Shown: positions 43,319-52,132, counted from the first letter of the stretch. The stretch: 64,000 nucleotides of DNA from an uncultured Eubacteriales bacterium (GCA_934630515.1 CAKTVV010000004.1:1-64000); one strand, 5' to 3'. The notes: a model not told the origin generated them from the letters alone. Made by a program: numbers and translations.

Positions 43319-43389
43319 ATCGTTTACCTCGTGTATTTGAATAATCGTTTACTTAAAAAACTATACCACGGATCGCCGGAAAAAGCAAT
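43319..43389 (-). promoter_or_regulatory. Promoter and direct-repeat operator of the TetR/surface-protein operon
   Basis: TTGCTT (43389-43384), 18-bp spacer, TATAGT (43365-43360) on the minus strand. Downstream, ATCGTTTAC occurs twice in the same orientation at 43319-43327 and 43344-43352, 25 bp apart. Such repeats between promoter and start fit a repressor-binding region for the TetR protein. Confidence 0.6.
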
Positions 43390-43457
43390 AGCTGCGGGAA
43401 AATAAACACAGCCTTTTGGCACCGGCAGACGCTGATCGACAGAGCCGGACAAAAAAA

Positions 43458-43478
43458 GGGTCTGCCTCCGGCAGACCC
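43458..43478 (-). terminator. Terminator after NERD gene
   Basis: GGGTCTGCC and GGCAGACCC form a perfect 9-bp stem with a three-base loop. On the minus strand seven Ts follow (43457-43451). Confidence 0.85.
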
Positions 43479-43497
43479 TCCAGTAAAAAATCTTGAT

Positions 43498-44103
43498 TCA
43501 AGTCAGCAGCCGGCAAACGGCATCCACCGTCTCCCGGGATACCTCTGTCCGGCTATTGGTATGCAGCGCCCGGTCGATCTTCTCCGGCGTGGAAAGGACG
43601 CACGGGGCGTCCACGGGGCTGTTGCCCTGCAGCAGCAGGACGTACCCCTCCACCCACACATATATCCCATGGCTGCGCAGGTGGTGCGCCAGCAGATACA
43701 CCTGCCGCTTCACCTGCCGGATGGGGTTTTTGACCGACTTTACATATACGATTCCGCCGGGGGCTCGCTTGTATTTCCTCCACTTGTATTCCTCCGCCGT
43801 GCCGGCCAGCCGTCCCTTGTAGTTTTTCACCTCCACGATGAACACACCCCATCGGTTGACCACCACCACATCCAGCTCGGCGGGTCTTCCCCCATAGACG
43901 ATGGACACGTTGGAAAACAGGTAATCCCCCTCCCGCAGCACCTGCCGGATCTCCGCTGTCGCCTGCCGTTCTCCCGCCCGTCCGGCTCGCCTTTGGGACG
44001 ATTCCGTACTCCAGCCGCCGGAACGACGGCTGAAAAGACCAATAAGCAGAATACATATAATGAAAATAAGCGTCGCTGCTATTATCCAGAGAATATCATC
44101 CAT
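43498..44103 (-). CDS. Membrane-anchored NERD-domain protein
   Basis: A 201-aa protein. An N-terminal membrane segment (about 4-24, WIIAATLIFIICILLIGLF) is followed by a NERD (nuclease-related) domain (about 42-165): RAGERQATAEIRQVL, YLFSNVSIVYGGRPAELDVVVVNRWGVFIVEVKNYKG split in sense across the core, and NPIRQVKRQVYLLAHHL. The D-x(n)-E-V-K core resembles PD-(D/E)XK nucleases, but activity is unproven for the family. GGGGAG precedes ATG 44103. Confidence 0.85.
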   Translation of the reverse strand: MDDILWIIAATLIFIICILLIGLFSRRSGGWSTESSQRRAGRAGERQATAEIRQVLREGDYLFSNVSIVYGGRPAELDVVVVNRWGVFIVEVKNYKGRLAGTAEEYKWRKYKRAPGGIVYVKSVKNPIRQVKRQVYLLAHHLRSHGIYVWVEGYVLLLQGNSPVDAPCVLSTPEKIDRALHTNSRTEVSRETVDAVCRLLT

Positions 44104-44156
44104 GTTTTCCGCTCCCCTCCCTGCGCGGCGGTCTCCGCCCCCCGTGTCATGCTCAC

Positions 44157-44185
44157 AGGGTAGCACAAAAAGCCACGCCATGCAA
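44157..44185 (-). promoter_or_regulatory. Promoter of NERD gene
   Basis: TTGCAT (44185-44180), 17-bp spacer, TACCCT (44162-44157) on the minus strand, 54 bases before the ATG. Confidence 0.5.
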
Positions 44186-44261
44186 GCCCCCCCACCGCCG
44201 TTTTCCGCCGACCGCCGGGATGGCTCGTCCCGCCCCGCCGGCTGCGGCGGGGCAACAAAAA

Positions 44262-44295
44262 GCGCACCTCCGGCGACAGCTCGCCGGAGGTGCGC
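44262..44295 (-). terminator. Terminator of the cmk / ispH-S1 operon
   Basis: GCGCACCTCCGGCGA and TCGCCGGAGGTGCGC form a perfect 15-bp stem around a four-base loop. On the minus strand TTTTTG follows. It lies 51 bases past the IspH-S1 stop. Confidence 0.9.
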
Positions 44296-44346
44296 AAACA
44301 GACAAATGCACTTGTTTTCAGCCGTCAAACGGCTGGCAAGAGGAGT

Positions 44347-46359
44347 TTATTCCTCCGTCGCCGGCTCCTCGGCGGTCTCCGCAGCGGGAGCCTCCTCGGG
44401 ATCCAGCAGCGCCCGGATGGACAGGCTGATGCGCTTGCGATCATAGTCGATGGCGGTGATCTTCGCCGTGACCTCCTGACCGACCTTCAGCTCATCCTGG
44501 GGCTTCTCCACCCGATGGTTGGCAATCTGGGAAATGTGGATCAGGCCGTCCACGCCGGGCAGGATCTGGGCAAAAACGCCGAAGGTGGTCATGCCCACGA
44601 CCTTAGCGGTCACGATGCTGTCCACCGGGAACTGTGCCTTGAAGATCTCCCAGGGGTTGTCCTCTGCCTTGCGGTAGCCCAGAGAAATCTTCTTCTTCTC
44701 GGCATCCAGACCCTTGATATACACCGTCACGGTGTCGCCTACATTCATCACCTCAGAGGGGTTCTTGATGCGGCTCCAGGACATCTCGGAAATGTGAACC
44801 ATGCCGTCCACACCGCCCAGATCCACAAAAGCGCCGTAGGAGGTCAGGCTCTTGACGGTGCCGGTGTAGATCTGACCGACCTCAGCCTGCGCCCAGAAAG
44901 CCTCCTCCTGCTCCTTGCGGGCAGCCTGCGCCACCTGACGCACGGAGCCAACCGCATGACGGCGGTGGGGGTTGGTCTCGATGATCTTCAGCTGGACGGT
45001 CTGCCCCTTCAGCGGAGACAGATCCTCCATGCGGCTGAGAGACGCCTGCGAGGCGGGCACGAATACCCGCACGCCCTCGGTGTTCACCAGCATACCGCCC
45101 TTGATGATGTCGGTGACGACACCCTCCAGCACGGTGCCTTCTTCCTCGGCCTTGACGATGGTGTCCCAGCCCTTGAGCGCATCCACCCGCTTCTTGGACA
45201 GCATGATGGTGCCCTCCTGATCGTTGGTGCGCATGATGAGCAGCTCCAGCTCATCGCCCACCTTCACCAGATCGGCGGGGTTGGCGTTGGGATCGTTGGA
45301 CAGCTCCGAGGCGGGGATGTAGCCCGTCTGCTTGCGGCCAACCACTTCGACCTGAACCTCGTTGGGCGCAATAGCCACGACCAACCCACGGACTTTATCA
45401 TCAGTGGCGTTCTGCAGAGTTGCGTCGATCATGGCGGCAAACTCCTCAGAGCTCATCTCCTCATTTGTAGTTTCGGGGGCTGCGGTGGTCTCCAGGGTCT
45501 CATTGTTGTTGACGATTTCGGACATAGTGTGGTGTACCTCCTTTATAATCTCGGCAGGGGTGGAAGCCCCGGCGGTAAGACCGACCGTCTCACCGGCACG
45601 AAACCAATTCCGCTGGATCTCTGTCGCATCCTCCACCAGATAGGCGGCGCCATACGGAGCGCAGACATCCCGCAGCTTGGCTGTGTTGGAGCTTTCACGA
45701 CCGCCGACAATCACCATTTTATGACACTGCTGTGCCAAATGGATCGCTTCCTGCTGCCGATTTGCAGTTGCATTACATATTGTATCAAAGATTTGGAGAT
45801 TTGTACAGCTTTTTTTTGCGATTTCCGTACACTTTTCCCATTCAATCGTATGGAAGGTGGTTTGGGACACCATAATGCACGAAGTAAAATCGCCAGACTG
45901 AATAATTTTTAGCTGTTGTGTCAATTCCTCCCGGTTGCGGAACACAAAAGACGTCCCGACGCAGTGCCCCCGAATGCCCAAGACCTCCGGGTGATCCGGG
46001 TCGCCGGCGATCAGCACGGCGGTTTTTTCGTCGCTGTTGGCGGCGACGATGCGGTGAATCTTAGCGACAAAGGGACAGGTGGCATCGCAGCAGCGGATAC
46101 CCGCCGCCCGGATCTCCTCATACACGCTCCGGGGAACCCCATGGGAGCGGATCACCAGCACCGACCCGGCGGGCACCTGCGCCACGGAATCCACCGTTTG
46201 TACTCCCCGGCGGCGCAGCTGCTCCACCACCTGCGGGTTGTGAATGATGGGTCCCAGAGTGCAGACCGACTCGCCGGCATCCAGCAGAGCATTCACTTCA
46301 TCCACGGCGTGGTTCACGCCGAAGCAGAACCCGGCGCTTTTGGCTAATAAGATGGGCAT
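44347..46359 (-). CDS. ispH: IspH - ribosomal S1-domain fusion protein
   Basis: A 670-aa fusion known from Clostridia. Residues 1 to about 280 are IspH, the 4Fe-4S enzyme making IPP and DMAPP in the MEP pathway; the three cluster cysteines are in GFCFGVNHAVD (about 10-20), CDATCPFV (about 91-98) and ICNATANRQ (about 190-198). After a linker (MSEIVNNNETLETTAAPE), four S1 RNA-binding domains follow from about 310 to 650 (KVRGLVV, GVVTDIIKGG, GTVKSLTSYGAFVDLGG, AKVVGMTTFGVFAQ). The tail is acidic. AAGGAGAGCGG precedes the start. A strong internal binding site before Met 279 could also give a free S1 protein. Confidence 0.93.
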   Translation of the reverse strand: MPILLAKSAGFCFGVNHAVDEVNALLDAGESVCTLGPIIHNPQVVEQLRRRGVQTVDSVAQVPAGSVLVIRSHGVPRSVYEEIRAAGIRCCDATCPFVAKIHRIVAANSDEKTAVLIAGDPDHPEVLGIRGHCVGTSFVFRNREELTQQLKIIQSGDFTSCIMVSQTTFHTIEWEKCTEIAKKSCTNLQIFDTICNATANRQQEAIHLAQQCHKMVIVGGRESSNTAKLRDVCAPYGAAYLVEDATEIQRNWFRAGETVGLTAGASTPAEIIKEVHHTMSEIVNNNETLETTAAPETTNEEMSSEEFAAMIDATLQNATDDKVRGLVVAIAPNEVQVEVVGRKQTGYIPASELSNDPNANPADLVKVGDELELLIMRTNDQEGTIMLSKKRVDALKGWDTIVKAEEEGTVLEGVVTDIIKGGMLVNTEGVRVFVPASQASLSRMEDLSPLKGQTVQLKIIETNPHRRHAVGSVRQVAQAARKEQEEAFWAQAEVGQIYTGTVKSLTSYGAFVDLGGVDGMVHISEMSWSRIKNPSEVMNVGDTVTVYIKGLDAEKKKISLGYRKAEDNPWEIFKAQFPVDSIVTAKVVGMTTFGVFAQILPGVDGLIHISQIANHRVEKPQDELKVGQEVTAKITAIDYDRKRISLSIRALLDPEEAPAAETAEEPATEE
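45523..45544 (-). promoter_or_regulatory. Internal ribosome binding site inside the IspH-S1 gene
   Basis: AAAGGAGGT (45544-45536) lies ten bases before ATG 45525-45523, in frame and exactly at the junction between the IspH part and the S1 part. Initiation here would make a 392-aa protein made only of the S1 region (44347-45525). The codons forming the site (encoding IIKEVHHT) lie in a poorly conserved linker. Confidence 0.6.
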
Positions 46360-46369
46360 ACCGCTCTCC

Positions 46370-47062
46370 TTACCTCGTTCCGTTATCCCGTATATCCGGC
46401 AGGCGGCCCAGAACGACCTCTTTCACCCGGCGGATGGAGCCCGCCAGATCGTCGTGGCTGGTATCCACCAGCACGGCGTCGGCAGCACGGCGCAAAGGCG
46501 ACGCCGCCCGGTGGGCGTCATCGTAATCCCGCTTTTCCATATCCGCCAGCACCGCCTCATAGGTGGTATCCACGCCCTTCTCCTGCAGCTCCGCATACCG
46601 GCGCCGGGCACGGGACTCCGGCGAGGCGGTGAGAAAGATCTTCACATCCGCCCGAGGCAGAATGGTGGTGCCGATATCCCGTCCGTCCATGATGACCGAG
46701 TATTGCGCCGCCATATCCCGCTGCACCTGCAGCAGAAACTGCCGCACGGCGGGAATAGCAGACACGGCGGAGGCCGCCATCGACACCTCCGGGGTGCGGA
46801 TGGCGCCGCTCACATCCTCTTCCCCCAGAAACACCCGCTGCTCCCCCTCCACATAGTGCAGCGACACCGCCGTTTCCGGCAGCGCCGCCGCCACGGCGGC
46901 AGCGTCGGCGGGGTCGATCCCCGCCCGCAGCATCCGATAGCCGATGGCACGGTAAAGAGCGCCGGTATCCACATACAGGAATTGCAGCTCCCGGGCTAAA
47001 TGGCGGGCGACGGTGCTCTTTCCGGCACCGGCAGGGCCGTCGATGGCGATGGCATACGACAT
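46370..47062 (-). CDS. cmk: Cytidylate kinase
   Basis: It phosphorylates CMP and dCMP with ATP. The 230-aa protein starts with the P-loop AIDGPAGAGKSTVARHLA (about 5-22), has YVDTGALYRAIGYRML (about 31-46), VIMDGRDIGTTILPRADVK (about 107-125) and ASPESRARRRYAEL. It sits between the FAD oxidoreductase and ispH-S1, ten bases before the latter. The cmk to S1/ispH neighbourhood is common in Firmicutes. Confidence 0.95.
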   Translation of the reverse strand: MSYAIAIDGPAGAGKSTVARHLARELQFLYVDTGALYRAIGYRMLRAGIDPADAAAVAAALPETAVSLHYVEGEQRVFLGEEDVSGAIRTPEVSMAASAVSAIPAVRQFLLQVQRDMAAQYSVIMDGRDIGTTILPRADVKIFLTASPESRARRRYAELQEKGVDTTYEAVLADMEKRDYDDAHRAASPLRRAADAVLVDTSHDDLAGSIRRVKEVVLGRLPDIRDNGTR

Positions 47063-47078
47063 AGGTATACTCCCTTAC

Positions 47079-48308
47079 TCACAATGAAATATGGTTTCCG
47101 GCAGCCATGCCGGTGGCAAAGGCGATCTGCAGATTGAAGCCGCCGGTGCAGGCATCGGCATCCAGCACCTCCCCGGCAAAATACAGCCCGGACAGCTTTT
47201 TCGACGCCATGGTGCGGGGGTCGATCTCCCGCAGCTCCACCCCACCGGCGGTGACGATGGCTTCGCTCAGCGGGCGGAACCCGGCGATACGCACCGGCAT
47301 ATCCTGCACCCCCGCCGCCAGCCGGCGGCGCTCCTCCCGGGTGATGGAATGGCACTTCCGGTTGGCAGGGATCTCACACAGCCGCAGCATCACCGGAATC
47401 AGCAGCCGGGGCAGCAGCTTGCCCAGTGCATTGGCGATATCCAGATTATGCCGCTCCTCCAGATCCCGTACCAGACGGGCGTCCAGCTGCTCCGGGGACA
47501 GCGCCGGCTTCCAGTTGATGTGCAGCCGGTAGCGCTCCGGCGCCATCTCGTCCAGATAGGCGCTGGCGCTGAGCACCATGGGACCGCTGACCCCGAAATG
47601 GGTGAACAGCATCTCCCCCTGATCGGTGTAGATGACCTTGTGCTTTTTCGTATCCTCTACGGTAAGCCCGCAGTTTTTCAGCGATAAGCCCTGCAGCTCC
47701 ACGCAAAAGGGGTCGGGGGATTCCAGCGCCGACAGAGAGGGGCGGGGCGGCTGCACCGTATGTCCCGCCTGCCGTGCCAGATCGTAACCGTCGCCGGTGG
47801 AGCCGGTGCCGGGATAGGAGGCGCCGCCGGTGGCGACGATCACCCCGTCGGCGGGAAGGGTCGTCCCGTCCTCCAGCGCCACGCCGACGCAGCGCCCCGC
47901 CTCGATGACCAGCCGGGTGACCCGCCCCTGCACAAACCGGGCGCCGCCGCCCTTGGCGTAGCGCACCAGCGCATCCACTACATCCACCGCCTTGTCGGAG
48001 CAGGGGAACACCCGATTGCCCCGCTCCACCTTCAGCGGCACTCCCAGCTCCTCCAGCAGCGCCTCTGTAGCGGCAGGCGGAAAAGCGGTCAGCGCACTGT
48101 ACAGGAACCGCCCGCCCCGCCGTACATGGGGCAGGAACTCCTCCACCGTGCAGTGGTTGGTCACGTTGCACCGCCCCTTGCCGGTGATCATCACCTTGCG
48201 GGCGGGGCGGGCATTGCGCTCCACCACCGTGACGGCATGTCCCTGCCGGGCGGCAGCCCCCGCCGCCATACATCCGGCGGCACCGCCGCCTACGATCACT
48301 ACCTGCAT
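47079..48308 (-). CDS. HI0933/BaiN-family FAD-dependent oxidoreductase
   Basis: A 409-aa flavoprotein. The dinucleotide-binding motif IVGGGAAGCMAAGAAARQGH (about 4-23) opens the chain, and ERNARPARKVMITGKGRCNVTN (about 30-51, described in parts) is the family signature. VIVATGGASYPGTGSTGDGY and the C-terminal GLYFAGEVLDADACTGGFNLQ complete the FAD fold. The substrate is not established; the family has been linked to bile-acid or other 2-electron reductions, but this cannot be assigned here. It starts three bases after the RpiR-type gene. Confidence 0.9.
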   Translation of the reverse strand: MQVVIVGGGAAGCMAAGAAARQGHAVTVVERNARPARKVMITGKGRCNVTNHCTVEEFLPHVRRGGRFLYSALTAFPPAATEALLEELGVPLKVERGNRVFPCSDKAVDVVDALVRYAKGGGARFVQGRVTRLVIEAGRCVGVALEDGTTLPADGVIVATGGASYPGTGSTGDGYDLARQAGHTVQPPRPSLSALESPDPFCVELQGLSLKNCGLTVEDTKKHKVIYTDQGEMLFTHFGVSGPMVLSASAYLDEMAPERYRLHINWKPALSPEQLDARLVRDLEERHNLDIANALGKLLPRLLIPVMLRLCEIPANRKCHSITREERRRLAAGVQDMPVRIAGFRPLSEAIVTAGGVELREIDPRTMASKKLSGLYFAGEVLDADACTGGFNLQIAFATGMAAGNHISL

Positions 48309-48311
48309 GGG

Positions 48312-49190
48312 TCAGTTCTTCTCCGTTTCTTCCATATGCTCATACACCTGACAGTCGTCCCACAGCCGCTCCAGCTCCTCCAGCTTTTGCCGGTTTTGCT
48401 CCAGCGTGCGCAGAGACACCGCCACGATGAGGGCGTTGATCACGCTCAACGGCGCCACCAGCGAATCCACCACCGACGCCATGCCGCTGTGCGCCAGCAG
48501 CAGCGCATCGGCGCCGGAGGCAATGGGCGACAGGCGGCTGTCGGTCATCGCCACCACCCGGGCGCCCTTGGAGCAGGCGTACTGCAGGGTCTTTGCCGCC
48601 TTGCTGGAATAGCGGGGGAAGGAAATGATCAGCACCGTATCCTCCGGCCCGATATCCAGCAGCTCACCGTATATGTCGCTCTGGCTGGAGGCGGTGAGCT
48701 GATGTGCCCGTGCCCCCAGCAGCATCTGCAAATAATGAATGAGGAAGCCCGCCAGCGCCTTACAGCTGCCCGCTCCGAACACATAGATCTGCCGGGCGTG
48801 CACCACGGCATCTACGGCCTTCTCGAAGTCGGCTGCATCCAGCTCCTCCAGTGTGCGGCGGATATTCTGGATATCCCCGGCGGTCACATCGTGCAGCACC
48901 CGCTCGTCGGGCATCTGCGCCCGTGCCACCTCCATGCGCTGCACGATCGTCAGCTTGCTGCGGATCAGCTCCTGCAGCGCCTTTTGCAGCCCGGGATAGC
49001 CGTCAAAGCCCAGCTCGGTGGCAAACCGCACCACCGTGGACTCGCTGACGCCCACCTCCAGCCCCAGCCGACCGGCGGTCATGAACGCCGCCTCATCATA
49101 CCGGGTCTGGATAAACTGAGCGATACGCCGCTGCCCCTTGGAAAATGACGGCTCATGCGCCGCCAGCAGCTCCGCCAGATTGGATCGCAT
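48312..49190 (-). CDS. MurR/RpiR-family transcriptional regulator
   Basis: A 292-aa regulator. The N-terminal helix-turn-helix (about 15-75; FSKGQRRIAQFIQTRYDEAA, LEVGVSESTVVRFATELGF) is followed by a SIS sugar-phosphate-binding domain (about 120-260; QIYVFGAGSCKALAGFL, TVLIISFPRYSSKAAKTL). It probably senses a phosphosugar. It is the first gene of the operon with the oxidoreductase, cmk and ispH-S1, so it may regulate these or be only co-transcribed. Confidence 0.9.
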   Translation of the reverse strand: MRSNLAELLAAHEPSFSKGQRRIAQFIQTRYDEAAFMTAGRLGLEVGVSESTVVRFATELGFDGYPGLQKALQELIRSKLTIVQRMEVARAQMPDERVLHDVTAGDIQNIRRTLEELDAADFEKAVDAVVHARQIYVFGAGSCKALAGFLIHYLQMLLGARAHQLTASSQSDIYGELLDIGPEDTVLIISFPRYSSKAAKTLQYACSKGARVVAMTDSRLSPIASGADALLLAHSGMASVVDSLVAPLSVINALIVAVSLRTLEQNRQKLEELERLWDDCQVYEHMEETEKN

Positions 49191-49240
49191 ACCATCCTCA
49201 ACTCCTCTGCAGCCCTCGTTTCGGAGTGCTGCCGGGTGCT

Positions 49241-49269
49241 ATTATACTCCCTGTGCCGCAAAAATGCAA
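49241..49269 (-). promoter_or_regulatory. Promoter of the rpiR-cmk-ispH/S1 operon
   Basis: TTGCAT (49269-49264), 17-bp spacer, TATAAT (49246-49241) on the minus strand. Its -35 box overlaps the tail of the terminator at 49266-49310. Confidence 0.72.
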
Positions 49270-49310
49270 GTCCCAACCGCCATCCTGCAAAAACGGCGAT
49301 CGGGACCTGC
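49266..49310 (-). terminator. Terminator after CocE-type hydrolase gene
   Basis: On the minus strand GCAGGTCCC pairs with GGGACTTGC, with an inner CGCC/GGCG pair, followed by ATTTTTGC. It lies nine bases past the hydrolase stop. Confidence 0.6.
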
Positions 49311-49318
49311 GGCGCCGC

Positions 49319-50872
49319 TCATGTCTCCGCCAGCGGCAGCGTCAGCGAGGAGCGGCCGAAAAACACGGTGTTGTGGGCAATGCGGCAGGCGGTGCGGGTG
49401 CTGAACAGCCCTTTTTCGTTGGTATGACGCACATAATGCGCCCGATCCGCCGACGCCACATCCACCCGCAGCCGCTCTCCCCGCCGCACCAGAAAGGCGT
49501 GCTCATCAAAGGTGAAGCCGAGCGTCACCGGCTGCCCCGGCGTATAGTCCGGATACGCATAGCCGAGGGTGGTGATGTCGTCCCGCAGGCCGAGATCACC
49601 CTCCGGCTTTTCGATGCTCACCCGCACATAGAAGCCGGTATCCTCGCAATCGGACGCCACCGTCAGCCGGGCGGTCATCCGCCCCCGCACGGCGGTATCC
49701 CGGGCAAAGGGAGCAGTATAGACGGTGAGGATATCCTCCCGCTCGCCGGGCGGCGCCTGAAAGACGGAGCCGCCGAAATTACAGGACAGACCGCCCCGGA
49801 AGGAGGGCGGATCGGCGGGATCGTAGGTATAGGTGCGGGTCTCCGACCCCAGCGATACCTCCATCGGCGTGCCGGGGGCAAAGCCGTCGGTGCGCCAGCG
49901 GTTGCGGAACAGCTCATAGTAGGTCACGCAGCCGGTGGCAACGGGGGACTCCCGCCGCCCCAGCACATAGTCCAGCCACGGGATCTCATAATGCTCTCCG
50001 AAATGCTCCCGCTTGGAGCCATCGGGAAATACAATGCCCTGCGGGCTCGGCTCGTCCGGATGATCGTAGGCGGAGACCAGCAGCGCCGACCGCTGCCGGG
50101 TCTCCGGCAGCAGGCTGCGCCACATATCGAATATGCCCCCGGTATAGATATCGTAAAAGCCGGTGGTCAGCAGCACCGGTATCTGCGCCGTGCGCAGGGC
50201 GCTGCGGGCGTCGGCGCCGCCCCAGCGGGTGTTCCAGAAATCGTCCTTTCGATCCGGATGCCGCAGCATCTCGTCCAGATCCGCCGCCGGCTCGCCCAAC
50301 ACCCGGCGGGAGAAATCGCTCAGCGGCAGCATCTCAAAGGGATGTCCGTCCCGGTGCTTTTCCCGCAGCGTTTTGCGCTTATACATTCCCACATACCAGT
50401 CCCCGTGCAGCCCGATCTTGAAGCAGCCGTTACGGTAGGCGATATTATACCGCTCGCAGTCCTGCACATGGAACACCGCCCCGACGATGTCCGGCGCAAA
50501 GGGCGCCGTGGCGAAATGGGCGGAGGACAGATAGCTGACGCCATACAGCAGCAGCTGTCCGTTATAAAAGGGCTGCTGCCGTACCCACGCCTGCAGCCGC
50601 AGCCCGTCCTCCCGCTCGTAAATGTACGGGATGCAGTCACCGGTGCTTTTCCCCCGCCCCCGACATTGCTGCAGCACCACCCCATAGCCCGCCTGCACGA
50701 AGGCGGCGTACCGGGCGGCATAGAGGGCGACCGCCGCCTCCTCGGTCATCGTTTCCGTCTCGTCCACATACGGATCCCGTATCAGCAGGACGGGGCAGCG
50801 CCCCTCCCCCGGCAGCAGCGTCACCGTAAACAGCGAAACGCCCGCCCCGGACACATAGGTATACCCGTTCAT
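49319..50872 (-). CDS. CocE/NonD-family (S15) hydrolase
   Basis: A 517-aa alpha/beta hydrolase of the X-Pro dipeptidyl-peptidase/CocE family. The N-terminal catalytic domain shows PVLLIRDPY (about 29-37), QCRGRGKSTGD (about 63-73), and LLLYGVSYLSSAHF near 103-116, where the usual nucleophile elbow GxSYxG is GVSYLS. The cap region follows, then PVLLTTGFYDIYTGG with the acid, and the C-terminal jelly-roll domain (SLGSETRTYTYDPADPPSFRGG). Substrate could be a peptide, ester or amide. It is cytoplasmic (no signal peptide). GGAGGGG precedes the ATG. Confidence 0.87.
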   Translation of the reverse strand: MNGYTYVSGAGVSLFTVTLLPGEGRCPVLLIRDPYVDETETMTEEAAVALYAARYAAFVQAGYGVVLQQCRGRGKSTGDCIPYIYEREDGLRLQAWVRQQPFYNGQLLLYGVSYLSSAHFATAPFAPDIVGAVFHVQDCERYNIAYRNGCFKIGLHGDWYVGMYKRKTLREKHRDGHPFEMLPLSDFSRRVLGEPAADLDEMLRHPDRKDDFWNTRWGGADARSALRTAQIPVLLTTGFYDIYTGGIFDMWRSLLPETRQRSALLVSAYDHPDEPSPQGIVFPDGSKREHFGEHYEIPWLDYVLGRRESPVATGCVTYYELFRNRWRTDGFAPGTPMEVSLGSETRTYTYDPADPPSFRGGLSCNFGGSVFQAPPGEREDILTVYTAPFARDTAVRGRMTARLTVASDCEDTGFYVRVSIEKPEGDLGLRDDITTLGYAYPDYTPGQPVTLGFTFDEHAFLVRRGERLRVDVASADRAHYVRHTNEKGLFSTRTACRIAHNTVFFGRSSLTLPLAET

Positions 50873-50893
50873 TCCGCACCCCTCCTACCGCTT

Positions 50894-51433
50894 TTACAGA
50901 TGAAACAGCCGCCGCACCCGGGGGTGCCACTTTACCATATATAGAGCGATCAGCCGGGTCAGGCACCAGTCGAGCAGCAGAAACACCAGATTCCCCGCCG
51001 CCAGAAACACCCAGGGCAGCGACACGCCGCCGATGGTAAAGGCGTCGCTGTCCAGATGGAAAAAGGTCAGCATGATATAATAAGCCGCCACCATGGAGCC
51101 GTTGAACACCGCCAGCTTGATGCCCCATTCGGCGGGCCGGGGCAAGCGGCTGCCCTCCAGCACCGCTTTCAGCACCGAATAATAGCCAAAAAAGGCAATG
51201 TACAGCCCCTTGGCCTCCACGGTCGGCACCAGCAGCAGCGCCAGCAGAGCGACAGCGACATAATGGAGCAGCCCGGCACGCCGTCCGGCCTCGATCACCA
51301 CCGGCACCCCCGCCATACCCGCCAGCACCGCCAGACTGATCTCCGTCACCGGCACGGCGCTGAGCAGCAAAAACACCAGCGCCAGCGCCGTCATCACGCC
51401 CCCCAGCGCCAGCTTACCGCTTTTATTCTTCAT
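50894..51433 (-). CDS. Small polytopic membrane protein
   Basis: A 179-aa integral membrane protein with four or five hydrophobic segments (about 8-28, 32-52, 55-72, 95-118, 128-155) and a basic C-terminus (KWHPRVRRLFHL). It resembles the S-component-like or DUF2232-like transport proteins of Firmicutes, but I cannot assign a family firmly. GGAGGG precedes the ATG at 51433. It lies 21 bases before the CocE-type gene and after the terminator at 51452-51480. Confidence 0.65.
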   Translation of the reverse strand: MKNKSGKLALGGVMTALALVFLLLSAVPVTEISLAVLAGMAGVPVVIEAGRRAGLLHYVAVALLALLLVPTVEAKGLYIAFFGYYSVLKAVLEGSRLPRPAEWGIKLAVFNGSMVAAYYIMLTFFHLDSDAFTIGGVSLPWVFLAAGNLVFLLLDWCLTRLIALYMVKWHPRVRRLFHL

Positions 51434-51451
51434 CCCGATCCCTCCAAAAAA

Positions 51452-51480
51452 TGCCGCTGCACCCAGACGGTGGAGCGGCA
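51452..51480 (-). terminator. Terminator after DnaJ-domain gene
   Basis: TGCCGCT-CACC pairs with GGTG-AGCGGCA. On the minus strand six Ts follow (51451-51446) and then the GGAGGG binding site of the next gene. Confidence 0.75.
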
Positions 51481-51502
51481 AATTTTCAGTCTCAATAAAC
51501 GA

Positions 51503-52132
51503 TCAGCAGCAGCGGATGAAATCGCCGCCCATGCACTCACAGCAGCAGTCGGTGCAGTACAGCGCCGTGCAAACATCGCAGGCATTGCAGCCGCCGGAAT
51601 TGTCCGCTGTGCGGTAGCCGCCGGTGCGCCGATTCATCTGGACGTGGTTCAGCGCCTGCCGGTATTCCATATTCGACGGCTCCATCTGACAGGCGGTCTG
51701 AAAGTGGGCATGCGCCTCCTCCAGCCAGCCCTTTTTATAGAGAACGCTGCCCTTGAGGAAATACCACTCCCCATTGCGGGAGGCGGCGGGTACGCCATCC
51801 AGCAGCATCTCGGCGTCCATGATCCGGTTCTGCTGGATCATGCGCCGCACGTCCGTATAGCCGCTGCCGCCGGTGCCCCCGGCATATCCGGCGCCGGTGT
51901 AGCCGCCTGCGGCGGACTGTCCGGCGGCGCCGCCCCCGGCTTTCCGGGAGCGCACGATCGTATCGTAGGCGTCGTTGATCTCCTGCATCTTCTCCTGCGC
52001 CAGATCCGACAGGGGGTTGTCCGCATAGTTATCCGGGTGGTACTTGCGTGCCAGCGCCCGGTAAGCGGCTTTCACCTCGTCATCGGTGGCGGTGGGGCGG
52101 ATGCCCAACACCTCATAGGGGTCCTTGCTCAT
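51503..52132 (-). CDS. DnaJ-domain protein with Cys-rich C-terminus
   Basis: A 209-aa protein. The J domain occupies about 4-68 (YEVLGIRPTATDDEVKAAYR, ARKYHPDN with the HPD motif). A Gly-rich linker (about 72-100), a short helical repeat-like region (about 105-165, FLKGSVLYKKGWLEEAHAHF), and a tail containing ten or more cysteines in the last 30 residues (CNACDVC, CTDCCCEC) complete it. The tail could bind metal. It overlaps the DUF5685 gene by 20 bases, a pairing often seen in Clostridia. It may act as a co-chaperone that recruits DnaK. Confidence 0.85.
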   Translation of the reverse strand: MSKDPYEVLGIRPTATDDEVKAAYRALARKYHPDNYADNPLSDLAQEKMQEINDAYDTIVRSRKAGGGAAGQSAAGGYTGAGYAGGTGGSGYTDVRRMIQQNRIMDAEMLLDGVPAASRNGEWYFLKGSVLYKKGWLEEAHAHFQTACQMEPSNMEYRQALNHVQMNRRTGGYRTADNSGGCNACDVCTALYCTDCCCECMGGDFIRCC

